The notes under the pieces are model-generated. The model saw only the letters and a program-made list of their open reading frames with translations, did no database searches and was not told where the DNA came from. 64,000 nt of DNA from Drosophila persimilis. Lineage: Eukaryota > Arthropoda > Insecta > Diptera > Drosophilidae. Each line of letters opens with the position of its first letter. Within the stretch, counting starts at the first letter, position 1. The position numbers and the translations under genes are program-made. This document shows, piece by piece, positions 13,958-27,731 of this stretch. Where the stretch lies: contig NW_020825298.1 in NCBI RefSeq assembly GCF_003286085.1, positions 310,001-374,000 of the forward strand. Direction: 5' to 3'.

Positions 13958-16900
13958 GATGCACAGAAGCGCAAGGGAAACGCGCCTCACGTATCACCAG
14001 CTCCCGCAGCTTTGGCACCAACGTCAAGTCCACAAGCTCCAATGGCCTTAGCTTCGACTGCCCCGAGGAGTTCGGCTATTACCCGCACCCCACGGACTGC
14101 ACACAGTACTACGTGTGTGTGTTCGGTGGGGCACTTCTTGAGAGCTGCACCGGCGGCCTGATGTACTCGCACGAGCTGCAGACCTGTGACTGGCCACGAA
14201 ACGTAGGCTGCGAGTTGGTGGACACTTCCACGGAGCGCGGCCCCGCACGTAGCCAGAGCCAGACGCAGCAACAACATCAGCAGCACGTGCCTAGCCGTGT
14301 GCGCTTTGGGTCTGCTTTTGGCAGTTCGGGTGGTGCCCCAAAGGCGCCCACAGTGGCTCCGCAGTACCACCGCTCTCCGCCACAGGTCATACAGGCTCAG
14401 GTCCAGCATATCCCGCCGCCGCCCCCAGAGCTACGCGTCCCACCCAATCCGGTGGTCACATCGCGGGGTCAGCCGAAGCCATTGCTGGACGCGCAGGAGG
14501 ACATAGCGAAGGTATGTCGAAGGTCAACAGACTCCATCCAGAATATAGGGAATACGAGCAGTATGAGCATTTGTTCTATTTATATATTTAGCTGTACGCT
14601 GAGGCGCAGGAAACACTGCCGCCCGTGGAGGAGGAGGAGTCCGATCGCCAGCAGCGGGTGTACCGCGGCCAGCCAAGTACCGTTAGCCAGGTTCAGCGGG
14701 ATCGCGATGGTATCATACATCAGGCCAGCATTAATGCCATACCCCAGAGCGGGAAGCTTGGATCGTACGCCTTCGGAACAGCCTACAGGTAAGCAGCGAT
14801 CATCCCTTCTAGCAAAGCTTGAGTGTCATGTACTTTCCTCGTTGCTTATTTAACTGAATTGAATTCGCTCTGCATTGATGCTACTCACTCTACCTTACTG
14901 AAGCTAAATTGATTCTAAATTCTCCGCAACTCATCGTATTTCATGCTCTTTCTCTCATACAATGCATTATCTGCACTATCTCTATATATCTTGCTCCAAC
15001 AACAAACCACCGACCACCGACACACCACAATCCGAACGACCGAACCGCTTTTGGCCAAAAACTGTACGCAAACAGCGAAAGCTTGGACGACGAACAGACG
15101 CTCGAATACGAACTGTCACAGAACCGACTCGAGGCACTCGATGTGGACAGGCGACCACGCAAACGACGTGACCTCACGGTGCAGACTACGCCAGTTGCGG
15201 ACACAGAAACGCAGACGCCAACAAAACCAGAACCAGAAGCAAATGTGCAAGCAGAAGTGCCCAACGATTCGAATACGTCGAGTGAAGTTATGGAACCTGA
15301 AAGCCCCAGCCCCAGCGCCAAACCTAGCTCGCTCCTTGGCAATAGTGAATCTTCCAATAGCTCCAATAACTCACAAGAGCACTACGACGAGGCGGCTCCA
15401 GCTGTATCTAAGCCACAAAAATACTCCTCGAAGATCAGTCAGCCACGAGAAAAGAGTGGAAGTGCAGTAATTGAATTCGACTACGTTAATACGGGTGCAG
15501 ATGGTGAAGAAGGTGATGACGGGGACGGGGACGGGGACGACAGCCCAGAGGATGCGGCAACAGGGGAATCAAAAAGACGCCCACGTCAACTTCGCCCCGT
15601 GACGCACACTTCTACCAAGTGGACGGGGCCGAACTATCGTGCCATTGACGCGCCTCCTCCACCCCACCAAGGATACCAGCAGCACCAAACTGGCCAGAGC
15701 TACAGCTTCGGTAGCTTCAACCCATATCTTACGCCTCCGGCCAACCCCGGCCACACTCAACAGCCGTTCGGCAGTCACAACTACAACCAAATAAGCCCCG
15801 GCTACCCGGCTCAGGCCTATCTTCACCAGCAACAGCAGATTTCAGCTCCGAACCAACAAAAGCCCAAGGTCGTCTACACCGGCTACAATCTTTCGCTGCC
15901 TCCTCCCCCGTTAGAGGACGACTTTCGTCCGATAGCGGGAAACTACTTCAGATCGCCAAATGGGGTACCGAGCAGCCCACGAACACCACTACCCGCGCAA
16001 AACCTCCAACAGCAGCAGCAGCAGCAGCACTCCAGCCCCGGAGATCTACTACCGTATTTAATACAACAGCTGAAGGAATTAAAGGAACGACGCAAGCATC
16101 TACAAGCAGAAAACTTTGCCTATTTTCATCTGGAGAACCAACCAATAACACCTGGTCCGTCTCCCGGCTCCACACCCCCCACACCCGCAGCCCAAACGCC
16201 ATTCGCGTACTACTCCCACTCTCAGGTTTCGTCAGGTGACTCGTCCAAGCCCACCCAACAGGTGACACCGAACGGACAGTTCAGTACCATGGGAGGCTTT
16301 TACAATAATCAGAGTCCGGACCAAGCACCGTACACCGCGAACTATGCAGGCAAACTGGTCTCGCAGTATAGCATAGGCGGCAGCACCACGGAGAGCAACT
16401 ATTTTCAGTACAATGTTATAGCTAATCAGAAGATGAAAGGGGTCTACAGCACGGCCAAGCCAAACCAAATAGGACATGCTGCGGTCAAGGTGCGCCCCCC
16501 TGTCACCCCGCTGCAGGTCACACAGAACATAAACATTGTCTCAGCGCCCAACCTGGCCTACAGCCGGCCCGCAACAGGTCTGCAACAGGTGCCTTTCCGC
16601 GACTTTTCGCACCTACCCGTAGGCATAACCTACGCGGGAAACAGTACAATGCCGGAATCATATCAGACTTTTACAAAGTCGATCACTTCAGAGGCTCCGC
16701 CAACGCCTACTTCGCCAACGACTGCCAACAACAAGCCCAAACTGTCAAATTTTCAATTCAACATCCATGAATTCATGGCTAACCTAAAGTCCAGCGACCT
16801 GGCAAGCGTGAACCCGGCCATAAACCCGCTGATGAAGTATTTCAAGCAGGTGAGCAGCGATGGAAATGGCAATCTGCGCAATGCCGTGGTCCTTCGTCGC

Positions 16901-18834
16901 CCAGTCCCCCCCTCCTCGAGCAGCAATACCGGCACGACCACCACTTTGAGTACATCTACACCAAAAACACGACTAAGACCAAATCTCACCATTTCTACGC
17001 CTACAATACCAACCACTGCGAGACCTCTCAAGGGCTACGAGAGCTTCATCAAGGGGATACAAAACCAAATCAACAAGCAGACCTCGACACACAGTGCATC
17101 CCTGCACACAACAACAACTACTCCAACGCCGCGAATAAGACCCACCATTAGGACTAGCAGCATCACAACGACTCTTGAAAGCGTCGACTACTATGACGAG
17201 GACTACGAGGAAGATGAGGATATAATGCCACCGTCCCGCATGCCGCCTTACATGCCAATGTCCGAGACAATGGCCCCACCACGCCCGCAACTGGTGTCCA
17301 CCACTGCGCCTGTCACCGAGTCGCCTGGAAAAATACGTGGCAGCTTTCAGACGGGCTTCCTGGAAGCCACAACGACACGGCGTCCATTCCCCAACTTTGT
17401 GCAGCTGAACAGCAGGCCCAGTAATGAGACTGGTGCAGGTGCTGGAGGAGTACCGTCATTCATCAACTTTCCCAGCGACATATTCCAGGAACTAAAGCAA
17501 CGTCTGCCCCAGTTGCCAGAATCGACCACACCTACGCCAGGTGCCCCTACTCCGCGGAGCACGCGTCCCAGCTCCACGCCAGCATCAACATCCACACGGG
17601 TGCGTTACACAACCCGGCCCCGCACTAGGGGCCAACAAAAATGGATGACGATGGCTCCCCCCGCATCAGCTACAGCTGCAGCTAAGGGAGTCGAGAACAA
17701 CACCGAACGGGCGAAAAATGATAGTTCAGCCTCCGGTTACTACTTCGGCAAGCAAAGCCACAGCAGCATAGGTGGCCTCCAGTTGAACTCTATTCACGCC
17801 GGCGGCTCAGTCTCAGGCGCGGACAGAAACAGGTAGCTATATAACAAGTCGAGGGCAGCCGCAATCGATGTTTGACTGAATTCAGACTACTTTGTGCCGC
17901 TACACAAATACACAAGAAATACCCGTATACATATACAGAATACAAGAATACAGCAGTCAAATGTACATATACTCAATACTATACGCCCGTCCGCCCGTCT
18001 TGCGGCACTACTGTTTATACGACCCATTACTAAACGATCTTAACAGAATGAGATTGAGTCTACCATCTACCAAAGTTGTACAGTTGACTAAACAAAATTG
18101 TTCTTGGACCTGGCTACACTAACCTCTAACCCTAAATTTAACCTAAACCTTGACTACGTTTTACCTGCTCTAACCTCCTGTGCTGTGCTCATTCTTCGAT
18201 ACTATCTCTTTACCCGCAATGCTTCATGCTCCAAGCTCCATGCTCATTTTGCTCATATTTATATCAAATTGAACTACTTTTTGATCTCGTTTTACATTTC
18301 TCTCCCCCGTTTTACGTACGTATAAATACCATCATTACGTCTACATAATACATAATACTCGTATATCTATGTTTAATTCCACTTGTGCATTTCGGCCAAT
18401 GTAAATAATCTGCGCCACTTCAATCCAATCACTTCACCAACACAAAATTCCAACAAAAACTTCAACAACGGTTACAGAGTTGAGACATCTTCACCGTCAT
18501 CGCGGGGGGGGGCGCCAACACCCAACGCTAATATCTTTGTACAGCCCACGCCACAAGCCCCATCGCCACAGGTAGAATCCAATCGTAACTACTACAACGC
18601 ATCCATATTTAATCACGGGGGCGGCTACCAGCCATCGCGGCAGCAACAACAGCAGCAACAACAACAACAGCTACAGCCAACACCATTTCAACAGGCGCAA
18701 CCGCAATCGCCCAAACATGAGCAGCAGGCACAAGCCATACCAAATCCCTATGATTCATCATATTATTCTGTTTACGACGACGATATCGATTTATACAGGG
18801 ACATTGAGTATCAACAACAACAGCAAGACCATCA

Positions 18835-18873
<39 letters not shown>

Positions 18874-21800
18874 GCAGCAACAGCAGCAATATCAGCAACC
18901 AGCAGTACGCCACCAGCAGACGCAATCAACCTACCGCCCATTGGAGCTATCGGCCACACCGACTCCTCCACAGAAGCCGCAATACAGCAACCAACCGACG
19001 TTGACCTACAGCACGGACTACGATGAGGATATTAATGCACAGGTAGGGGATATATTTAATATACGCATAGGGAATATCACCGAAAACCGACTGTTTTTAG
19101 ATCGAGCAAGACAACGTGTACGATCAGCCAACTCGTTCGCCCCAAAGGTAAGTGACACCACTCCCCCATGCACCACCCCTAAAATCGCTCATGAACTCAA
19201 TCTGGGAGCATATCGACGAAAACCATTATCATTATACAGAAAGTCTAAAGTGCAGAGCATTTTACCATAACTGCATTGAGAGAAGGGGAGCCCTTTTTAG
19301 TTCCCAAGCCCAGCCCCCAACCGCACCTCAGTTAGAATTATGCCCTAGAAAAATTGCACACAATCACACTCCAACACAAACTCAAATACAGACGCCATCA
19401 AAATTAACACATTTCCAAGATGCCATACTCTTGCCAAACCGATTACACACCCAACCACAAAACATTTGTCTACCGGAACAGGCCGGAGCAGGTGGCCATC
19501 CAAAGACTGAATGCGCGGCCAACATCCACGATGACACCCTCCACACGTCCCGATGTACGTCACTACTATGACACTCTTACCACGCCCAATTCGGGCATCG
19601 GGGAATCCGATTACAGCTACTCTAGCTCTGGAGAGTACGCGTACAACAGTTCGCCAGGGGACTATGATCAGAGCGAGCACACTTTGATGCAGGTTGTTAC
19701 GGATGCAGGCAGAGATACGAGAGGTGATTACGATTTGATCGCAAATGTCGTGGGTCACACCCAAAGGAAGACAACAAAGCCACCCGCCACAAGCGGCCAG
19801 AACACTCAAGCCACTCCAGCAATAAGTTGGAGTACAACGAAGGGTTTCACCACACAAACTGTAAGGGCTACAAAGCCCACAACAACATCAACAACAACAA
19901 CCAGCACAACAAAAACAACATCAACTACAACACCACCACCACCAACGACAACAACAACAACAACAACGAAACCCCAAAGGTATTTCGAGAGTCACATTGC
20001 GTTAGCATTAGCGCCTGCATTCAATTCATTCACCGTTTGAGAGCAACAAAGTCAAACTAGCAGACTCGTCTCTCCGTTTTTCGTCTCTCGGTTTTCCCTT
20101 GTGCAGTTTTAGTTTGCTTTTAGGCCACAGTTTGTAAGTTCTCATTCGGCAATCATCTCACGCGAAAGCTTTTCAAATCGGCTCACATTATACACAGACT
20201 ACACACTCTCCGGAACGGTATGTCATAGATCTACCATCGGTGCATACATATGTATATGTAATATCTACCGCTTCTTCGATATTGCTTCGCGTTAGACTAT
20301 CATTTTAAGTAGGTAAATGCTGCTGACTGTCTCTGTGTCCCTCTGTTCTTCTTGTTTTTCTGTTGTAATGTGATTAAGTACAACCCGTTCTCATATTCAT
20401 TGCATGATTATTCATAAGATAACCGATACGTGTCGCGATATATCCGTACGCATGAGCATGATTTAATAATTTGAATCCATTACTTTGACAGCCCCAGTCG
20501 AGAATGAGATAACAATTCCACATATCTGAATTCTGAATTCTGAAAACTGAGAACCAAAAAGGCTAGGGACTGATACTAGGATTTCGAAAAATCGAAAGCT
20601 TAGCAACTAAGTTACTAACTTATGTGATTACTTATCCAAATACACGTCTCTTCAACAGCTCGAAAGCGCATGCAAATAAAATCTATATACAACATGCTAT
20701 AAACATGTCAAAGACAACCACAAACACTACACAGCCACCAACGACCAGCACAACAACACCCCCAATATACCATCCTTCGACATATAGTTCCAATCCCTTT
20801 CTCAAATCGAAGCTCCAAAGCCTAGCCCAGTCGCTGGTCAGCTTTGTTGCCAACAGCCACACTCAAGGCGAATCGACTAATTATCATCCAGCTAAGATTC
20901 AGAACCAGACCCACTCCCAACTCCAACTCCAAAGGCAACCTGAAGTCCAAGTCCCAGCCCAAGCATATCCCTCAGTCACTGAACCCTCAACGACGCAATG
21001 GCCTCTGGTGGAGGACAGTCCCAGCAGTCAACTAGAACATGCGGAGACCGTCTTCGATGAGAGTCAGAACGTCCACGTGCAGACGGCCGAGGCACCCAGT
21101 AGCCGATCCTTTGAGACCAGCACGTCGCCCAAGTTTCTGGACTTCATTAATGCCGCCGCATACGGCACAAGTCCGCGCGGTAATCTGCTGCACTCCGTTC
21201 CCGACAAAAAGCCCGTGAAAACAGCCTTCCATCAGCTGCAAAAAAAAAATCCATATAGAGGCGTGGAAAGAGGGTATCTAAATGACCAACGTTCGACGGT
21301 GCCACAGCAGCCGAATAAGCGCATACAGACCTACATCTCATCAGATGTGGAACCGCAGAGTTTCAGATCTCCGGCAAGCGAACCCCTCGTGCCAGTTGCA
21401 TCGATTGAGCTAGTGGATAGCTCAAGCACCACACCAGGCACCAGGCCTAGTAAAGCGGTTCAATATAGTCTACAAAGTGGATCGCACGGCTTTAGTCTTC
21501 GTGCTGAGGATTTCGGCCACAACGAAGGTCCAGTTGTCTCCGAGACGTTGTCTGATCGGAAGGAGAGTCAGCCACCAAGTACAAGTACAAGTACAATTAC
21601 AAGTACTGGTACAAGTGCAAGTACAAGTACAAGTACTTCTACAACACCATACAACAGCGATGTGGATGTCATACCCACAACATATGCTCCACCACTTCGT
21701 ATTTGGCGCAATGGACGACCCACCATTCAGGCATATACCAAGGCTACAACCACGACTACAAAATCCGCTGCAACAGCTCCTTGGTGGACCGATAGTGTGG

Positions 21801-24800
21801 AATCCAGCAGCACTATAAGAACCACGACTACGCCGAAAGCTCAGGGGACGCCAAGCACCGAGCGGTACATATCGCCGGGACAAAGTTTCACGGCTCGCGC
21901 AAATCACTTTAAGGACAGCCTGAACCGCGTAACTGCCAACCCAGCAATGCGCTTTGTCTCACCATACAAGAGTCTTGAGAACTTACTGCAGGAGGAGCGA
22001 CAGCATCCAAATACCATGTTACGGACGACGGCCAGACCGCGTTACACAAATTCGCCAGCTTCACCGCCTTTCCTACAGACCACGCAGAAACCGCCAAAGA
22101 ATCTCTTTCTTTCGGGGATGTCGCCTCGAAACACCAGTCAGGATGTCCTTGCCACAATGGCGACAGGAAATGCTCGAAACTTTAGCGTCAGCGACGCGAT
22201 TTTGAGCACTTTTAGTCCCCAACGACCGGCACCAAGTATGCTGCGTAGCTCCACCTCCAGCAGCACCACTAGCACCACCGAGACACCACCTCCACCGCCA
22301 ACGACAACCACTATACCAACGACTATATCGGCGGTAATCGCCTCATCGCCTATTCGAGTCTCCCAGGTTTCGATGCGTCCTCGCGGCCGCTCTCGCTACA
22401 CAGTCGCAACTCTTGACAATTTATCGGAGAGCGTGGACGAGCCCACGACCTATGCCCCCAGGTTCAGATTACCCAGCAGCTACGAGGCCAATCAGTATCA
22501 GTATCCAAAACGAAAGCCCCAGCGCGTCCGAATAGCCGGCAATCAGAGGCCGTCGTCCGCCGAACCCACGGCAAAGCCTCATGAAAAATACGAGTCATAT
22601 AAGGCTGCCTTACAGGCCAAGGATTCAACCCCTTTTAACTCTCAAAATGTACACGCAAAGAATTTATCCGCGCAATCGGTGAATGACAAGTTACTTAAAC
22701 GCAAACCAATTGAGAACGAGACTAGCACATCGGATGGGCCACGAGCCGAGGCATTGATTGGGCATCAGCTACTAGAAGCCAGGCAGCAAAATAGCATAGA
22801 GGAAATGGGAACCGCATCGGCATCTAGCTCCACAGAGCACGTGGTAGCCATAACAGACCGTCCCCCCACTGTGAAGTTCCTCTACTCAAACAAATATCGC
22901 CAGCAAACGGCAGAACGCACATTAGCGGAAAGTCTTCAGAATGCCGGGTACCTAACTACCGGCAATGGGCGGATCCAAAAGTTCCGTCCTGTGAGTGTCC
23001 TCGAGCAACTGAAGCAGTTCCTCGCCGGCAGCGACAGCAATAGCAACAGCAACAGCGATGAGAGTGGCACCTCCCAATTTGTTGACGAATATTCGCACCC
23101 AGAAATAAAGGCAGCCGTCGATGAAATCAAGCAGCTTTATGTACCCACGAGTCGATCGACTACGATCACCACTACGACCACGCTTCGTCCTACCACTACG
23201 CCTATTGCGCCTCCCACTACTACCTCCCGTCCTAATATCGGAGGTGTTACTGCTCCGTCTAGACCAATAGCAATCCAATCCAAAGCCTATTCCTCCTATT
23301 CCTCTTCCACTTTTAGCATCTTGAGCACCGATCCTCCCACCTCTCCAACAGTCAGATCCACCCTGAGCACCACTCCCGATGTTAGTACCACTAGAACTCC
23401 CACCATCCCAACAACAGTTCCTCCAACAACTGCTAGCGCCACTGCCACCGCTACACCCTCTTCCATGTTTGCTCCGCCAACTGCGCGCGCTTCGAGGGTT
23501 AACAATGTCATAAGATCATCGATTGCCGCTGCTGCCGCCCAATCGTCCAGCTCAGGCTCTCTCTCAGGCTCCTCTACCTATCAGCAGCAGCAAATGCAAC
23601 CAGCGGGTGGTAAAGCTAATAAGTTCCAATTTGGATTTGCTCCCAACAATAAGAACCAGCAACAACACCAACACCAAAACAACAATCACAACAGCAACAA
23701 CAATGCCGCAGCCGCAGCCTCAGTGAAATGCTCTGATAGCACATTGAGCGCCAAATGCAACGAAATCCCCTCAAGGTATAGAAACTCATACCGATTGCTT
23801 CTAAGTTCAGTCGAATACCAAGTCATCACTCTACTATCTATATCGCTCTCTATTCTCTCTATTAGAATTCACCGTAATTTCGTTTTTGAACACCAACCAA
23901 CCCCATAGTCCATAGTCCCACATAGTTACACTGTACTGTAAAGTAAAGTATTGTATTGTACTGTACTGTACTGAACTATACTGTACTGAACAACAACTAT
24001 ACCGTTGTACTGTTCTATAGCTTTCTATAGTCTCTCATTACTCCCCACATTCACCCACCTCTAATACTCTATATAGCTACTTCGTACTTGGTTGATGTTG
24101 AATGTTGGCTTTCTACTTAGTCTCTGTGCCCACAGCACAGCACAGTACTCGTATCTCTTAGCTAAACCACAAATACCTAATAAGCAATAAACTTTTGTAC
24201 ACATGTACATACATATGTATTCCGTAGGTACGTACATATGATCACAGTAATCCAGTTCCCTTCACTTCACTTAAATTTCTCGCTGGCCTAGTGCAATGAT
24301 ACACCAATATATTCGTATAAGTACCTGCTACTTTTTAGCTGCTGTGTAAAATGTTGCAACAAACAAAAAACAAAAAAAATGGTAAACAATATCTAAGACG
24401 GTGTACGTATGGAATTCCGTTGTTAACTGATCACGGCATACACAAGGTGGTGGCCCGTTTAAGTTCGTAAAATCGTAATACACCTTCAGTTGTTTTTTTT
24501 AGTTTATATTTTTCGGTAAAAATGAATTTGTAGAATCAAAACGTGATTTCATGTCGCAACAATGTGAGAACTAAGAAGTTTGAAAAACAACTTAAATCGA
24601 TTGTATAACAATGTTTGTCTGGGCGTAATTCCAAAACTATGAACTCGGTCGTCACAGATTCCCGCATTCAATATAGAACACAAGATACAGAAAATATCTG
24701 TACCAGTACATTTTCAACCAGTTTCAATTCGCACATTTTACCGAGCTTTAATTTAGTAAGGGCTTGCGTGTTGCCTAGTGTCGCAAGTAAAGATTTAAGT

Positions 24801-27731
24801 TTGACTCAACAGCCACAAAGGCACGTAGCACTAAGTTTTCGACGCCCATTGCGTTTTCCAGCTTCCGCGTTTCCCCCGGGCTGGAAGAAGGCTTGAAGCA
24901 CCCAAGCATCCGACGAAAATATTACCATCTCAAGAAAAGTGGCTAAATCCGAATTATACACATCTCTGCGGTCTCTTATAGCCTCGTCATTTCTCAGCAT
25001 AGTTTTAGCTCCCAAAACCCCACAACACGTGACAAATAAGTATACAAACTATACAACTTTTTGGTTCTCACTATATAATGATGTCGAATAATTGGCCGAT
25101 AAATTCTTATAAATCTTACTTTTTCTGTTGGTGGTGGATGTTCGGTTTTGGATACAAAAATGAAACTCATCTTCAAATAAACACTAACCTCCATCAAAAT
25201 GTATATACATATATGTACCTTCTAGTATGTAAAGACTAATGAAATGCATTTGATGCATGTACTCGTATCTCTTGCCTATTTGTGTAGCACGAGCTAGTAG
25301 ATAAGTAACTGAAACTCTAACTCTATCTGAGTAGAGCATTGCTTTATTGAGCACAACTTGAATATTCGAATACTTCATAAAAATCGCATTTCATCGAATT
25401 GTACTTAGAAACCACAATAGAAACCGGGGCGGCACCATTTACGCTAATCAGGATCGGGACGTTGTCGCTACAGCCAACCGAGGAACGCATCCCCCGTAAG
25501 TATCGCTAGATGAGAGCAAGTAAGAGAACATTTCATCTGACTACATTTATGACATTGCAGACGAACACGTCCCACGCTTAAGCCATCTGGAACTATTGTC
25601 TCAAAGGCTCAAGAATTTGTAGATATATATAGATATCCACCAACGCGGCCGGACCCCATATACCCACAGCCCACACCCGACAAAACTGCTGCCAAGTGCC
25701 GCAAAGATGTGTGCCTCCTTCCAGACTGTTATTGTGGAGGCCGAGATATACCTGGTAAGTGAGAATTTAGTTGTGTCTGACTAAAATCGATCAGGGCTAC
25801 TTCTCGTGCGAAATAACGAATAACGATGCATTGCCAATAACGTGTAGGCGGCTTAAATGTAACGGAGATACCACAAATTGTATTAATAACGTTTGACGAT
25901 GCGATCAACCCCATTAACATTGATATCTACAAAGAGCTTTTCAATAACAAGACACGCAAGAACCCTAATGGGTGTCCTTGGCGCGCAACCTTTTACCTAT
26001 CCCACGAGTGGACAGACTATGGCATGGTCCAGGATATGTACTCTGAGGGACATGAAATGGCCTCGCACACAGTCTCGTAAGTTGCGATTACCGCTCACTT
26101 TGACGCTCTCCTCGACATCGATAAATCAACATCCACAAAGGCCACTGCATTAAGTCTCTTCATCTATTTCTTTCTTGCTTATCTTTTTTGTATTTATATT
26201 TCTGGGTACGAGATTGAAACTCTATTGTATTGCTTTTTCTCTACATTTTTCCATTCCATTACCGTGCATTTTCGTTTCGCGAATACTAGCCGAGCTTCCC
26301 GCTGAAAGCATACCGCAAATTGTTCTTTTGACTTTCGATGATTCCGTGAATGATTTGAATAAGCAATTGTACACGGACCTCTTTGAGAAGGGGCGCGTCA
26401 ATCCCAACGGGTGCCCCATCACAGCCACATTCTACGTCTCCCACGAATGGACTGATTACAGTCAGGTGCAAAATCTGTACGCCGATGGACATGAAATGGC
26501 CTCCCATACAGTTTCGTAAGTAGTCGACATCCATGTTCGACATCTCTTGTTACACAACACAGAATACACAGCACACAACAGCCAAAACGGAAAAGTCGCC
26601 ACAGCCCCAAGGGCTAGTAGCTAGTAAAAAATATTTTTAGTAATCTGTAGTTTAGAGAAATCGACAGCCGCACAAAAATTCCATTCCAAAAAATCACTTA
26701 CGTCACTTAATACATCGTTGAACTAACAAGAGAACATTCCCAGGTCTAGTTGCAACTATCCTAACCACCAATTTGTATCTACAGTCATAGCTTTGGCGAG
26801 CAATTCTCGCAGAAAAAGTGGACTCGTGAAATAGCTGGCCAACGAGAGATTCTTGCGGCATATGGTGGTGTTAAGTTATCGGATGTTAGGGGCATGAGAG
26901 CGCCGTTCCTCTCGGTTGGCGGCAACAAAATGTATAAAATGTTGTATGACTCTAACTTCACCTACGACTCATCCATGCCGGTCTATGAAAACCGACCCCC
27001 TTCCTGGCCATACACTCTGGACTACAAGATTTTCCACGATTGCATGATTCCACCCTGCCCAACACGCTCATACCCAGGTGTGTGGCAAGTGCCTATGGTC
27101 ATGTGGCAGGACTTGAACGGAGGACGTTGTTCGATGGGCGATGCCTGCTCAAACCCCAGTGATGCGGAGGGTGTCACGAAAATGATTATGAAGAACTTTG
27201 AGCGGCACTACACCACAAACAGGTAAATCGAGTAAAATTATAAAAGTTATGTGTAAAAACGGACGTCAATTGATGCATGTTTACCCTTAGAGCACCTTTC
27301 GGACTGTTCTACCATGCGGCGTGGTTTACGCAGCCCCACCATAAAGAAGGCTTCATTAAATTCCTCGACGCTATCAATTCCATGTCCGATGTTTGGATCC
27401 TAACCAACTGGCAGGCTTTGCAATGGGTGCGGGATCCAACACCCATATCCCGCATTAACTCTTTCCAACCATTCCAGTGCGATTATTCGGTAAGACTCCC
27501 ATTACTGAAGGAACCCACTAATGACTAATGCTTAAATATATTTTTAACTAACCGAAGGACCGGCCGAAGCGCTGCAACAACCCGAAAGTGTGCAATCTGT
27601 GGCATAAATCTGGCGTTCGCTACATGAAGACTTGTCAGCCCTGCCCAGACATCTACCCTTGGACCGGAAAGTCGGGCATCCGATCATCACGCATCGATAA
27701 TGATAATGTTGAGGAACCGGCGGCGGCGTAA
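13958..27731 (+). CDS. Cda5: Chitin deacetylase-like 5, multi-exon, 5' end not in view
   Basis: Secreted chitin-binding deacetylase of the insect CDA family, thought to remove N-acetyl groups from chitin in cuticle or tracheal matrix. Exons by splice sites and continuous phase: 13958-14511, 14592-14788, 15076-17832, 18478-19147, 19420-19979, 20659-23775, 25421-25495, 25561-25754, 25848-26076 or 26290-26515, 26785-27222, 27291-27489, 27558-27731. This gives about 3,050 visible residues. Order: a six-cysteine chitin-binding domain near the start; about 2,600 residues of Thr/Pro/Ser/Gln/Asn-rich mucin-like sequence; a short Cys cluster (KCRKDVCLLPDCYCGG); then the NodB-type deacetylase with TFDD, the metal-binding HTVSH (split across a splice), RAPF, YDSSM and LTNWQALQW, and a Cys-rich tail. 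The catalytic motifs look intact. Acceptors at 15075 and 19419 are weak, so the joins in the low-complexity part are the least certain. Start and signal peptide are missing. Confidence 0.88.
14059..14211 (+). other. Cda5: Peritrophin-A type chitin-binding domain (CBM14) in Cda5
   Basis: Six cysteines with peritrophin-A spacing lie at visible residues 34, 47, 53, 63, 76 and 84, with the aromatic stretches EEFGYYPHP and TQYYVCVFGG between them and CDWP before the last cysteine. This is the chitin-anchoring module of the protein. Confidence 0.92.
18836..18890 (+). repeat. CAG repeat encoding polyglutamine in Cda5
   Basis: A run of CAG codons, interrupted once by CCG and near its end by CAA, gives about 15 consecutive glutamines inside the exon 18478-19147. 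A second, CAA/CAG-mixed Gln run lies at 18640-18672. The pure CAG tract is likely to vary in length between individuals. Confidence 0.9.
23930..23990. repeat. TACTG-type pentanucleotide repeat in a Cda5 intron
   Basis: Degenerate tandem copies of TACTG/TATTG/GAACT lie just downstream of the exon ending at 23775. Confidence 0.7.
25848..26076 (+). CDS. Cda5: Cda5 deacetylase exon, alternative version a
   Basis: Encodes the first part of the deacetylase core (LITFDDA ... HEWTDYGMV ... GHEMASHTVS). It is bounded by acceptor TAG at 25847 and donor GTAAGT at 26077, entering in phase 1 and leaving in phase 2, exactly as the exon at 26290-26515 does. The two exons encode the same segment with different sequence, so including both would duplicate the motif; the natural reading is mutually exclusive splicing. 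In this version the substrate-side loop has NPINIDIYKELF and NNKTRKNPNGCPW. Alternatively spliced forms of this segment are known in insect chitin deacetylases. Confidence 0.85.
26290..26515 (+). CDS. Cda5: Cda5 deacetylase exon, alternative version b
   Basis: Encodes the same core segment as 25848-26076 (LLTFDDS ... HEWTDYSQV ... GHEMASHTVS) and is one codon shorter. Acceptor TAG is at 26289 and donor GTAAGT at 26516, with the same entry and exit phases. TFDD and the two metal-ligand histidines are kept in both versions; the residues that differ cluster in the N-terminal lead (ELPAES against GLNVTE) and in the loop after TFDD. The pair probably tunes substrate preference or tissue use. Confidence 0.85.

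Noticed and set aside
14941-15366. Minus-strand and other-frame open reading frames across the large Cda5 exons
   Set aside because: They are shadows of the Cda5 frame, which has splice continuity and family similarity; low-complexity coding sequence often leaves other frames open.
18120-18180. CTAACC/CCCTAA-like stretch in a Cda5 intron as telomeric repeat
   Set aside because: It is irregular and short, and Drosophila telomeres do not use such repeats.
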